Under the pieces are notes generated by a model, which worked only from the letters and a program-made list of their open reading frames with translations, was not told the origin of the DNA and made no database searches. This document shows positions 9,121-17,199 of a stretch of DNA of 64,000 nucleotides, piece by piece. This DNA is from Mycolicibacterium tokaiense (GTDB taxonomy: Bacteria > Actinomycetota > Actinomycetes > Mycobacteriales > Mycobacteriaceae), in contig NZ_AP022600.1 of the NCBI RefSeq assembly GCF_010725885.1, forward strand, positions 682,001 to 746,000, read 5' to 3'. A program made the position numbers and the translations under genes. Position 1 is the first letter of the stretch. Each line of letters begins with the position of its first letter.

Positions 9121-9942
9121 ATGAAGTTCTCTGCTCTGGTCCGCCAACACTGGGCTGCGCTGCGGATGCTGCTGCTGCTCACCGTCATCACCGGCCTGGT
9201 CTATCCGCTCCTGGTGTGGGCGGTGGCGCAGATACCCGGCCTGCAGGCCAGAGCCGACGGCTCGATCGTCGAGGTCGACGGAAAACCAGTGGGTTCCAGC
9301 CTGATCGGGCAACTGTTCACCGACGCCGACGGCAATCCCCTGCCGCAGTACTTCCAGTCGCGGCCTTCGGCGGCCGGCGACGGGTATGACCCGATGTCCA
9401 CCAGCGCCTCCAACCTGGGACCGGAAGACATCGTCGACACCGCCGACCGCACCAGCCTGCTGACCCAGGTGTGTACCCGCAGCCTGGAAGTCGGGGCCGC
9501 CGACGGCGTGGACGGCACCCGACCCTTCTGCACCGTCGACGGGGTGGGCGCGGTGTTGTCGGTCTTGAGCCCGACAGACGTGGTGAGCGTCAATCAGGCC
9601 TGCCCGGCGGTGCCGTTTGTGACCAGCTACAGCGGCGCCCCCGTCCGATGCAACGACGGCAGCGACCTCTCAGCGGGTCGACTCGTCGCGGTCGAAGGCT
9701 CCGCCCGCGCGGTCGTCCCCGCCGATGCCGTCACCGCCAGCGGCAGTGGGCTGGATCCCGACATCTCCCCCGCCTATGCACAGTTGCAGGTGGAGCGGGT
9801 GGCCCGGGCCCGCGGCATCAGCGCCGAGCAGGTGCGCCAGATCGTCGACGAGCACACTGAGGGGCGTGCGCTGGGATTCATGGGTGAGCCTGCGGTGAAC
9901 GTCCTGGAAGTCAACCTGGCTCTCGACCAGTTGGGGGGATGA
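9121..9942 (+). CDS. kdpC: K+-transporting ATPase subunit C with a Cys-containing insertion
   Basis: A 273-residue protein, against roughly 190-200 for most KdpC proteins. An N-terminal membrane helix (residues 13-36) is followed by the conserved [15 protein letters not shown] segment and, later, [17 protein letters not shown] and a C-terminal helix region. The extra length, about 65 residues, lies roughly between residues 110 and 200 and carries four Cys (118, 137, 161, 177) in the extracytoplasmic part, which could form two disulfides. KdpC stabilises ATP binding by KdpB. Confidence 0.95.
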   Translation: MKFSALVRQHWAALRMLLLLTVITGLVYPLLVWAVAQIPGLQARADGSIVEVDGKPVGSSLIGQLFTDADGNPLPQYFQSRPSAAGDGYDPMSTSASNLGPEDIVDTADRTSLLTQVCTRSLEVGAADGVDGTRPFCTVDGVGAVLSVLSPTDVVSVNQACPAVPFVTSYSGAPVRCNDGSDLSAGRLVAVEGSARAVVPADAVTASGSGLDPDISPAYAQLQVERVARARGISAEQVRQIVDEHTEGRALGFMGEPAVNVLEVNLALDQLGG

Positions 9943-9949
9943 TGGTCAG

Positions 9950-12454
9950 GTGAGCACGACCAAACGGGGTGAGCTGCGCATCTACCTCGGCGCGGCCCCC
10001 GGCGTCGGCAAGACCTTCGCCATGCTCGGTGAAGCACACCGACGGCTGGAGCGGGGTACCGACCTGGTGGCAGCGGTGGTCGAGACCCACGGCCGCCGTA
10101 AGACCGCCGAACTCCTGGACGGTATCGAGATCGTGCCGCCGCGGTACATCGACTACCGCGGCGGCACCTTCCCCGAACTCGACGTGCCCGCCGTGATCGC
10201 GCGCGCACCCGAGGTGGTGCTGGTCGACGAATTGGCACACACCAACACCCCCGGCAGCAAGAATCCCAAACGCTGGCAGGACATCGGGGAGATCCTGGAT
10301 GCCGGTATCACCGTCATCTCGACGGTGAACGTGCAACATCTCGAAAGTCTGAACGATGTGGTGGCACAGATCACCGGCATCGAGCAGAAAGAGACCGTGC
10401 CGGATGCGGTGGTGCGCAGCGCTGATCAGATCGAGCTGGTGGACATCACTCCGGAAGCGCTGCGCCGCAGACTTTCTCACGGCAACGTCTATCAGCCCGA
10501 TCGCATCGACGCCGCCCTGAGCAATTACTTCCGCCGGGGCAATCTGACCGCGCTGCGCGAACTCGCGCTGCTGTGGCTGGCCGACCAGGTGGACGCCGCT
10601 CTGGCCAAGTACCGCGCCGATCACCAGATCAGCGCCACCTGGGAGGCGCGCGAACGCGTCGTGGTCGCGGTGACCGGCGGCCCAGAATCCGAAACGCTGG
10701 TGCGGCGCGCGTCGCGCATCGCGTCGAAGTCCAGCGCCGAGCTGATGGTGGTGCACGTGGTACGCGGTGACGGCCTGTCCGGGGTATCGGCACCGCAGAT
10801 GGGCAAGATCCGCGAGCTGGCCACCAGCGTGAGCGCCACCTTGCACACCGTCGTCGGCGACGACGTGCCCAGTGCCCTGTTGGATTTCGCGCGGGAACGC
10901 AATGCCACCCAGTTGGTGCTGGGAACGTCGCGGCGATCGCGGTGGGCGCGGATCTTCGACGAGGGCATCGGGGCCAGGACGGTGCAGCAGTCCGGCAAGA
11001 TCGACGTCCACATGGTCACCCACGAAGAAACCAAGCCCGGCTGGAATCTCGCGTCACTCTCCCCCCGCAGTCGGTATCTGACGTCGTGGCTCGCCGCGGC
11101 GGTGGTGCCGACCTTGATCTGCGCCATCACAGTCCTGCTGCTCGATCCCCTGCTGGGGGTCGCCGGCGAGAGTGCCCTGTTCTTCATCGGAGTGCTGGTG
11201 GTTGCGTTGCTCGGCGGCGTGGCGCCGGCGGCGCTGTCGGCGGTGCTGTCGGGATTCCTGCTCAACTATTTCCTGGTGGATCCGCGGTACACCTTCACCA
11301 TCGCGGCCCCGGACAGCGCCGTCACCGTTGTTGTGTTGCTGGCGGTGGCCGTCGCGGTTGCCGCACTGGTCGACAGCGCCGCCAAGCGCGCGCGCGAAGC
11401 TCGGTGGGCGTCTCGCGAAGCCGAGCTGCTGGCCTTGTTCGCCGGGTCGGTGTTGCGCGGCGCCGACCTGACCGCGCTACTGGAGCGCGTCCGTGAGACC
11501 TACCTGCAGAAGTCGGTGTCGTTGCTGCGGGAAGGCAGCGGTGTGGTGGCCTGCGTCGGTGAGAACCCCTGCGCAGACGTGGAATCCGCGGACACCGCGA
11601 TCGAGGTGGGCGATGACGAGTTCTGGTTGTTGATGACCGGACGCCGGCTGCCCGCGCGGGACCGACGGGTACTGGGGGCCGTGGCGACCCAAGCGGCCGG
11701 TCTGGTACGGCAACGCGAACTCACCGAGGAGGCCAGCCGTGCCGAGGCGATCGCCAAGGCCGACGATCTGCGCCGCTCGCTGCTGTCTGCTGTCAGCCAC
11801 GACCTGCGCACCCCGCTGGCTGCCGCCAAGGCCGCGGTGTCCAGTCTGCGCAGCGACGACGTGGCCTTCTCCCCCGAGGACACCGCCGAACTGCTTGCCA
11901 CCGTGGAGGAGTCGATCGACGGACTCACCACCCTGGTCGGCAATCTGCTGGACTCCTCGCGGCTGGCCGCCGGAGTGGTGAAACCGAGTGTGAACCGGGT
12001 GTATGTGGAAGAGGCCGTACAGCGGGCGCTGTTGGCGATCAGCCGCGGCAGCACCGCGGCCGGACGGGCCGCCCTGGATCGGGTCAAGGTCGAGGTCGGC
12101 GACGCCGTGGTGTCGGCCGACCCCGGACTGCTGGAACGCGTGCTGGTGAATCTCATCGACAATGCGCTGCGCTACTCCGCGGGTGGGTGGGTGCGGGTCA
12201 ATGCCGGACAGGTGGGCGAGCGCGTACTGATCAACGTCGTCGACGAGGGACCGGGGGTGGCGCGCGGTACCGAAGAGTCGATGTTCGCACCGTTCCAGCG
12301 ACTCGGGGACTCCGACAACACCACCGGCGTCGGACTCGGCTTGTCCGTCGCCCGCGGTTTCGCTCAGGCCATGGGCGGCTCCATCTCGGTGACCGACACC
12401 CCCGGCGGCGGATTGACAGTGGTTGTTGAACTGCCTGCAGGAGGACCGCGATGA
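9950..12454 (+). CDS. kdpD: Sensor histidine kinase KdpD
   Basis: An 834-residue kinase starting with GTG. An N-terminal KdpD domain carries a Walker A motif, GAAPGVGKT (residues 14-22). A UspA-like domain follows (about 230-350), then a cluster of membrane helices (about 380-490), a GAF-like stretch, the HisKA motif LLSAVSHDLRTPLAA (His617) and an ATPase domain with GVGLGLSVARG. It senses K+ limitation or osmotic state and phosphorylates KdpE. It overlaps kdpE by four bases. Confidence 0.97.
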   Translation: MSTTKRGELRIYLGAAPGVGKTFAMLGEAHRRLERGTDLVAAVVETHGRRKTAELLDGIEIVPPRYIDYRGGTFPELDVPAVIARAPEVVLVDELAHTNTPGSKNPKRWQDIGEILDAGITVISTVNVQHLESLNDVVAQITGIEQKETVPDAVVRSADQIELVDITPEALRRRLSHGNVYQPDRIDAALSNYFRRGNLTALRELALLWLADQVDAALAKYRADHQISATWEARERVVVAVTGGPESETLVRRASRIASKSSAELMVVHVVRGDGLSGVSAPQMGKIRELATSVSATLHTVVGDDVPSALLDFARERNATQLVLGTSRRSRWARIFDEGIGARTVQQSGKIDVHMVTHEETKPGWNLASLSPRSRYLTSWLAAAVVPTLICAITVLLLDPLLGVAGESALFFIGVLVVALLGGVAPAALSAVLSGFLLNYFLVDPRYTFTIAAPDSAVTVVVLLAVAVAVAALVDSAAKRAREARWASREAELLALFAGSVLRGADLTALLERVRETYLQKSVSLLREGSGVVACVGENPCADVESADTAIEVGDDEFWLLMTGRRLPARDRRVLGAVATQAAGLVRQRELTEEASRAEAIAKADDLRRSLLSAVSHDLRTPLAAAKAAVSSLRSDDVAFSPEDTAELLATVEESIDGLTTLVGNLLDSSRLAAGVVKPSVNRVYVEEAVQRALLAISRGSTAAGRAALDRVKVEVGDAVVSADPGLLERVLVNLIDNALRYSAGGWVRVNAGQVGERVLINVVDEGPGVARGTEESMFAPFQRLGDSDNTTGVGLGLSVARGFAQAMGGSISVTDTPGGGLTVVVELPAGGPR

Positions 12455-13137
12455 GCAAGACACGCGTGCTGGTGATCGACGACGAGCCGCAGATCCTGCG
12501 CGCGCTGCGCATCAATCTGTCGGTCCGGGGCTATGAGGTGTACACCGCCGCCACCGGAGCCGACGCGCTGCGTATCGCCGCAGAACATCGGCCGGACGTG
12601 GTGATCCTGGACCTGGGCCTGCCGGACATGTCGGGCATCGACGTGCTGGGCGGGCTGCGGGGATGGCTGACGGCGCCGGTGATCGTGCTCTCGGCGCGCA
12701 CGGATTCCTCGGACAAAGTGGAAGCCCTGGACGCCGGCGCGGACGACTACGTGACCAAACCGTTCGGCATGGACGAATTCCTGGCGCGTCTGCGGGCCGC
12801 CGTGCGCCGCGGTGCCGCCACGTCGGAGGGTGATCAACCCGTCATCGAAACATCCTCATTCACAGTCGATCTCGCAGCCAAGAAGGTGACCCGCAACGGC
12901 AACGAAGTCCACCTGACCCCCACCGAGTGGGGCATGCTGGAGATGCTGGTGCGCAATCGGGGCAAGCTGGTGGGCCGCGAGGAACTGCTCAAGGAGGTGT
13001 GGGGACCGGCGTACGCCAAGGAGACCCACTACCTGCGGGTGTACCTGGCACAGCTGCGGCGCAAGCTGGAAGCGGATCCGCCCAACCCCAAGCACCTGCT
13101 CACCGAATCGGGTATGGGGTACCGCTTCCAGGAGTAG
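12451..13137 (+). CDS. kdpE: Response regulator KdpE
   Basis: A 228-residue OmpR/PhoB-type regulator. The receiver domain has the phospho-acceptor Asp54 in VVILDLGLP, the acidic pair DDEP near residue 10 and the Lys in YVTKPFGMDE. The C-terminal winged helix includes LTPTEWGMLEMLVRNRGKLVGREELL. It is the likely activator of the kdp operon, and the repeated GTCAAG boxes in this block are candidate targets. It ends 7 bp from the convergent K+ channel gene. Confidence 0.97.
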   Translation: MSKTRVLVIDDEPQILRALRINLSVRGYEVYTAATGADALRIAAEHRPDVVILDLGLPDMSGIDVLGGLRGWLTAPVIVLSARTDSSDKVEALDAGADDYVTKPFGMDEFLARLRAAVRRGAATSEGDQPVIETSSFTVDLAAKKVTRNGNEVHLTPTEWGMLEMLVRNRGKLVGREELLKEVWGPAYAKETHYLRVYLAQLRRKLEADPPNPKHLLTESGMGYRFQE

Positions 13138-13144
13138 GCCGACG

Positions 13145-14179
13145 TCAGTCGGGGCGGTCCACGTAGAGCAGACGGTCCCCTACCCGCAGCTCGGTGGCCG
13201 CCGCTCCCGACCGCAGCAAGCGGCCCTGGCGGACAACGGCCACCACAGCGTCCTCGAGCTGCCCCGGCACTCGCCCTGCCTCGTCCTGGGTGACCGCACG
13301 TTCCGAAATGGACAGCCCTGTGTGGGGGGTGAGCAGGTCTTTCGTGACGTCGACCAGACCGTCGTTGCGGGTTGCCATCCCGAGCAGGCGTCCGGCGGTC
13401 TCTGATGAGACCACCGTCGAGTCCGCCCCGGATCGGCGCAGGAGATGCTCGGTTTCCGATTCCCGCGCCGCAGCGATGATGGTGGCGTCGGGCGCAAGCT
13501 GGCGGGCAGTCAGGGTCACCAGAACGGCGGCGGCATCGTTGTCGGGCGCCACGACGATCGAGCGGGCCCGGGGCGTCCCGGCGAGCCGGAGGATGTCTGA
13601 GTGCGAGGCATCTCCACGCACCGTTGTCAGCCCTGCGCTGCGCGCCCGTTCCAGGGCCGCCTCGCTGGGGTCCACGACCACGATGTCGGCGGGCGGAACT
13701 CCATTTCCGATCATCGCGGCGACGGCGGCGCGCCCCTTGGTGCCGTAGCCGATCACCACGGTGTGCATGCGTACTGCGCTGCGCCACCGCTGGATTCGCA
13801 ACACCTGCCTGGACTGGGCCGTCAACGCCTCGACGGTGGTGCCGATGAGGATGATCAAGAAGATCACCCGCAACGGAGTCACGACAACGACGTTGACCAG
13901 CCGAGCGGTAGGGGTGACGGGTGCGATGTCGCCGTAGCCGGTGGTCGACAGCGACACAGTCGCGTAGTAGATGCAGTCGAGAAACGACACTCTGCCATCG
14001 CGTGAATCCGTGTACCCGTCGCGATCCAGCCAGACCACCAGAACCACCGCCGCCAAGGCCGTGAGGGCGTAGAAAACGCGGCGAGCGATCCGTCGACCCG
14101 GGCTGACGAAAGGCTGCGGGATCCGCAGCACTTCGCCGAGCGCGGAGTCCGGACGCCTGGTCAGGTTCTCGTCGAACAC
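13145..14179 (-). CDS. Potassium channel with RCK (TrkA-N) domain
   Basis: Two membrane helices flank a pore loop with the K+ filter TTGYGD (DCIYYATVSLSTTGYGDIAP). A cytoplasmic RCK domain with the nucleotide-binding motif VVIGYGTKGRAA and a C-terminal TrkA-C-like end follow. The start is uncertain. The GTG at 14179 gives 344 residues and opens VFDENLTRRPDSALGE, but has no clear ribosome site. The frame is open upstream to 14380 without convincing sequence. A well-placed ribosome site serves only a 10-codon ORF just upstream. It is convergent with kdpE, and with Kdp forms a K+ homeostasis locus. Confidence 0.88.
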   Translation of the reverse strand: MFDENLTRRPDSALGEVLRIPQPFVSPGRRIARRVFYALTALAAVVLVVWLDRDGYTDSRDGRVSFLDCIYYATVSLSTTGYGDIAPVTPTARLVNVVVVTPLRVIFLIILIGTTVEALTAQSRQVLRIQRWRSAVRMHTVVIGYGTKGRAAVAAMIGNGVPPADIVVVDPSEAALERARSAGLTTVRGDASHSDILRLAGTPRARSIVVAPDNDAAAVLVTLTARQLAPDATIIAAARESETEHLLRRSGADSTVVSSETAGRLLGMATRNDGLVDVTKDLLTPHTGLSISERAVTQDEAGRVPGQLEDAVVAVVRQGRLLRSGAAATELRVGDRLLYVDRPD

Positions 14180-14201
14180 GGCCTCATTACGGCGTGCGCG
14201 T

Positions 14202-14234
14202 CTACCGGAGATGATGCACCGGGCCGGTGAGCAT
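14202..14234 (-). other. Ten-codon leader ORF before the K+ channel gene
   Basis: ATG with GGGAGG seven bases upstream encodes MLTGPVHHLR and stops 22 bases before the proposed GTG start of the channel gene. Either it is a real leader peptide allowing reinitiation, or a frameshift separates the true N-terminus from the rest of the channel gene. Confidence 0.35.
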
Positions 14235-14341
14235 GCCTGTTCCTCCCTGTCGCAGCGTCGATCGACGCCGACCAGGCTTCCCGGCACACCAGGAAGCGAA
14301 GTTATCACCGGCCGCCGGGGCATCTGGGCATATGCGACGAG

Positions 14342-14358
14342 CTTTACGGTTTCTTTAC
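14342..14358 (-). promoter_or_regulatory. Direct-repeat box upstream of the K+ channel gene
   Basis: On the minus strand the site reads GTAAAGAAACCGTAAAG. It is identical to the kdp-upstream block GTCAAGAAACCGTCAAG except for A in place of C in each half-site. It lies about 160 bp upstream of the proposed channel start, in the same orientation relative to its gene as the kdp copy. It is a candidate KdpE site. Confidence 0.6.
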
Positions 14359-14436
14359 GGCCCTTCGGATCGGGCGGCAAAACCTTTGCACTGCAGGGAC
14401 TTCGGCCACTGACTGCCTCTCACCAGGGCAAACAGC

Positions 14437-14466
14437 TTGGAAACGACCGCCACCTTCGGGTAAGGT
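14437..14466 (+). promoter_or_regulatory. Candidate SigA-type promoter for nhaA
   Basis: TTGGAA, an 18-bp spacer and TAAGGT (matching the mycobacterial -10 pattern TANNNT) lie about 85 bp upstream of the nhaA ATG. The 371-bp intergenic region 14180-14550 otherwise holds the leader ORF and the direct-repeat box; nothing else was recognised in it. Confidence 0.45.
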
Positions 14467-14550
14467 AGCCGATCAGGAGAGCCGGGAAGCCTGGTCGGCC
14501 GCATGCGCAGCGAACGCGCACGTGCCGTCGACGACCAGGAAGAGTTTTCA

Positions 14551-15864
14551 ATGTCTGCCCTCATGCGTCCGGTGAAGCGTGTCTTCACCCGGGGATCCTG
14601 GGCTGAAACGTCCCGGATCACCGATATTCTGCGCCGCGAAACCATCGGTGGCGCTTTACTTCTCGTGGCGGCGTTGGCCGCACTGGTCTGGGCGAATTCG
14701 CCGTGGTCAGACAGCTACCACGCGTTACGCGGATTCTCCGTCGGCACCGACGCCCTGGGCCTGCATCTGAACCTGTCCCTGGGTGCGTGGGCCGCGGACG
14801 GTCTTCTGGCGGTGTTCTTTTTCGTCGTCGGCCTGGAACTCAAGCGCGAGTTCGTGGCGGGCGACCTACGCGACCCCGCCCGGGCGGCTCTGCCGGTAGC
14901 CGCGGCGGTGGGCGGCATGATCGTGCCTGCGGGGATCTACCTACTGGTGATCAACGCGGCCGACGCGGACGCGACCAACGGTTGGGCCATCCCCACCGCC
15001 ACCGACATCGCCTTCGCCGTCGCGGTGCTCGCGGTGATCGCCACCCACCTTCCGGCTGCGCTGCGGACGTTTCTGCTGACCGTTGCGGTGGTCGACGACC
15101 TGCTGGCGATCACCGTGATCGCGGTGTTCTACACCGATCAGATCCAATGGTGGGCGCTGGCCGGGGCGGCAGTACCGCTTGCCCTTTTCACCCTCTGTGT
15201 GCAACGTCGCCTCACCCACTGGTGGTTGCTGCTGCCGCTGGCAGCGGCGACGTGGGTGCTGATGCACGAGTCGGGAGTGCACGCCACGGTGGCCGGCGTA
15301 CTTTTGGGCTTCGCGGTGCCGGTGCTGCGTGGCACCGACGAGCGGCAATGCCTGTCGGATCGGTTCGAACATCTGGTGCGCCCCATCTCGGCGGGTTTCG
15401 CCGTCCCGGTCTTCGCGTTCTTCGCCGCGGGGGTCACCGTCGGCGGGTTTGCGGGGTTCACCTCCGCCATCTCCGATCCCGTCACGGTGGGAATCATCGC
15501 CGGACTCGTCATCGGCAAGGGCATCGGCATCTTCGGCAGCGCACGGCTGCTCACCGCGTTCACGCGGGCCCGACTCGACGACGATTTGGCCTGGATCGAC
15601 GTGTTCGGGGTCGCCCTGTTGGGTGGTATCGGGTTCACCGTGTCGCTGCTGATCGGTGAACTGGCATTCGACGCCGGAACGGACCTGGAGGGACAGGTCA
15701 AGATCGGTGTTCTGGTCGGCTCGGTCCTGGCCGCCACCATTGCGGCGGTCATTCTCAGGGCGCGCAACCGCCACTACAGACGGGTCCGCGCCGTCGAGAC
15801 GGTGGACGCCGACGACGACGGTGTGCCCGACGTGTACGAGGAGTCCTCGCGCCGGTTGAGATAG
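14551..15864 (+). CDS. nhaA: Na+/H+ antiporter NhaA with an EF-hand-like C-terminal tail
   Basis: A 437-residue, multi-helix antiporter. The paired ion-binding Asp residues are in [12 protein letters not shown] (Asp182-Asp183), and [13 protein letters not shown] and [13 protein letters not shown] are typical NhaA segments. The ATG at 14551 follows AGGAAGAG; the longer frame to 14503 is unlikely. NhaA expels Na+ in exchange for protons. The tail after the last helix contains [12 protein letters not shown] (residues 419-430), which fits a 12-residue Ca2+-binding EF-hand or TSP3-type loop. The tail overlaps a possible minus-strand small ORF. Confidence 0.96.
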   Translation: MSALMRPVKRVFTRGSWAETSRITDILRRETIGGALLLVAALAALVWANSPWSDSYHALRGFSVGTDALGLHLNLSLGAWAADGLLAVFFFVVGLELKREFVAGDLRDPARAALPVAAAVGGMIVPAGIYLLVINAADADATNGWAIPTATDIAFAVAVLAVIATHLPAALRTFLLTVAVVDDLLAITVIAVFYTDQIQWWALAGAAVPLALFTLCVQRRLTHWWLLLPLAAATWVLMHESGVHATVAGVLLGFAVPVLRGTDERQCLSDRFEHLVRPISAGFAVPVFAFFAAGVTVGGFAGFTSAISDPVTVGIIAGLVIGKGIGIFGSARLLTAFTRARLDDDLAWIDVFGVALLGGIGFTVSLLIGELAFDAGTDLEGQVKIGVLVGSVLAATIAAVILRARNRHYRRVRAVETVDADDDGVPDVYEESSRRLR

Positions 15865-15929
15865 CGGATGGTCAGCAGGACCAGCGCCGGCACCGAGAGC
15901 AACATCAGCAGTTCGAACAGGTCTTTCAT
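15774..15929 (-). CDS. Possible small membrane protein antisense to the nhaA 3' end
   Basis: A 51-residue frame opening [19 protein letters not shown] then TIRYLNRRE, a clear single membrane helix with a basic end, followed by a Ser/Thr-rich tail that overlaps nhaA on the opposite strand by about 90 bp. The ribosome site is weak. Support comes from the triple GTCAAG box 41 bp upstream, in the same relation as the box before the kdp micro-ORF. It may be chance, since NhaA's tail also looks coding in this overlap. Confidence 0.35.
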   Translation of the reverse strand: MKDLFELLMLLSVPALVLLTIRYLNRREDSSYTSGTPSSSASTVSTARTRL

Positions 15930-15970
15930 GACTCTGTGTCTACCGGCCCGGTACCAGGTTCGGCCGCTGT

Positions 15971-16008
15971 CTTGACGAGCTCTTGACGCCGCTGGGGCGG
16001 ATCTTGAC
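15971..16008 (-). promoter_or_regulatory. Triple GTCAAG direct-repeat box near nhaA and DUF4383
   Basis: On the minus strand GTCAAGA occurs three times with spacings 21 and 11 bp, the same spacing as the first three half-sites of the kdp box (5030, 5051, 5062). It could serve the small minus-strand ORF that starts at 15929, or the plus-strand DUF4383 gene that starts at 16129. Confidence 0.6.
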
Positions 16009-16128
16009 GCCACCTGCCGGCTTGGCCGTTCTACCGCCCGGAACCGAAAGGACCCGGTGCGATTAACCCCACATCAGCCGGGGTATGCGGTCCCTGCGAA
16101 TGCGTCAATTCAGGTGAAGGGGGCGGCG

Positions 16129-16629
16129 ATGACCACTCAGCAGCCGCGCGTGCGCCGTCGTCCCCAAATCGGCCTGCTGGCCGTACAGGGCGCTGCCATC
16201 CTGGTGGGGTCGGTGCTGTTGATCACCGGAGTGCTCGGTTTCGTGCCAGGGATCACCAGCAACCTGGACCAGATGCAGCTCGCGGGCCCGCAGTCCGAAG
16301 CGTTGCTGTTCGGGGTCTTCGAAACCTCCATCCTGCACAACCTCGTGCACGTCATCGTGGGTCTGCTAGGGCTCGCGATGGCGTCCACGTTCTGGCGCTC
16401 GCGGGCCTATCTGCTGACCGGTGGCGCGGTGTTCCTGGGCTTCTGGGTGTACGGGCTGCTGATCGACCACAACTCGCAGATCAACGTGCTGCCCCTGAAC
16501 AGCGCCGACACCTGGCTGTACCTCGGCCTGGGCGCGGTGATGGTGGTTCTCGGGCTGACGCTGGCCGGCTGCAAGGTGCCCACGGGTGCGCGCGGTGAGG
16601 TGCTGGTCGACCCCGACGATCAGCACTGA
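16129..16629 (+). CDS. DUF4383-type four-helix membrane protein
   Basis: A 166-residue membrane protein with four predicted helices (LLAVQGAAILVGSVLLITGV; ILHNLVHVIVGLLGLAMA; YLLTGGAVFLGFWVYGLLI; WLYLGLGAVMVVLGLTLAG). The HNLVHVIVGLLG segment is typical of DUF4383. The ATG at 16129 follows GAAGGGGG at good spacing; an upstream frame from 16057 is unlikely. Function unknown. It converges with and overlaps the YdcF-like gene by 10 bp. Confidence 0.8.
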   Translation: MTTQQPRVRRRPQIGLLAVQGAAILVGSVLLITGVLGFVPGITSNLDQMQLAGPQSEALLFGVFETSILHNLVHVIVGLLGLAMASTFWRSRAYLLTGGAVFLGFWVYGLLIDHNSQINVLPLNSADTWLYLGLGAVMVVLGLTLAGCKVPTGARGEVLVDPDDQH

Positions 16630-17186
16630 CCCTGCAGCCACGACTTCACATAACCGGCACTGTGGTAGGCGTACAACCACGCCCAGCCGGCGACGCTCAG
16701 ACGCGCGGGTGTCCCGATCATGATCAACTCGCCGTCGAAACACTTGCCGATGATGTAGCGCGCCCGGGATACATGCGGTGTCGAGGTGACGACGATGACG
16801 CTCCGCCAACCGTTTTCGGCCTCGAGCCGGCGTAACTGGCGACCCTCCCCCAGCGTCGTGCGGGGCTCGGGGGCAAAACACACCACCGCAAACCCCGGCT
16901 GCTGCCGTGCGCAGAGCGCGTCGAGCACCGGGTCCCGTGGGCGGTACGGGTTGGACAGCACGAGGGTGGGCGCCAGACCGTCGGCAGCCAGCTCGAGCCC
17001 GGTGAGATAGCGCTGCGCCGAGGCCGTCCCACCCAGCACCAGGATGGCGTCGGCGGGACGCGGCTGGTCGGTCTGCGGGCGGACATACACGGGATATCCG
17101 GCGGCCACAGCAGTCAGAACCACGACGAGGAGTACGGCGAGCGTGCGCAGAACCGCCTTCCTGGCGGCGTTTCGGGCCGGGGACAC
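16620..17186 (-). CDS. YdcF/DUF218-family membrane-anchored protein
   Basis: A 188-residue protein with one N-terminal membrane helix (TLAVLLVVVLTAVAAGYPVYV) and a DUF218 domain marked by ADAILVLGG, then RLEAENGWRSVIVVTSTPHVSRA. The family (YdcF, SanA, ElyC) acts at the cell envelope; the exact reaction is not settled. It lies 13 bp downstream of ppx on the same strand, so is probably the last gene of the ftsB-DUF501-ppx transcript. Confidence 0.82.
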   Translation of the reverse strand: MSPARNAARKAVLRTLAVLLVVVLTAVAAGYPVYVRPQTDQPRPADAILVLGGTASAQRYLTGLELAADGLAPTLVLSNPYRPRDPVLDALCARQQPGFAVVCFAPEPRTTLGEGRQLRRLEAENGWRSVIVVTSTPHVSRARYIIGKCFDGELIMIGTPARLSVAGWAWLYAYHSAGYVKSWLQGQC

Positions 17187-17199
17187 GCACGCTCGCGGT

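Noticed and set aside
13145..14380. Longest frame of the K+ channel gene (411 codons)
   Set aside because: The extra 67 codons before the GTG at 14179 look like non-coding sequence and have no ribosome site; they overlap the repeat box and leader ORF.
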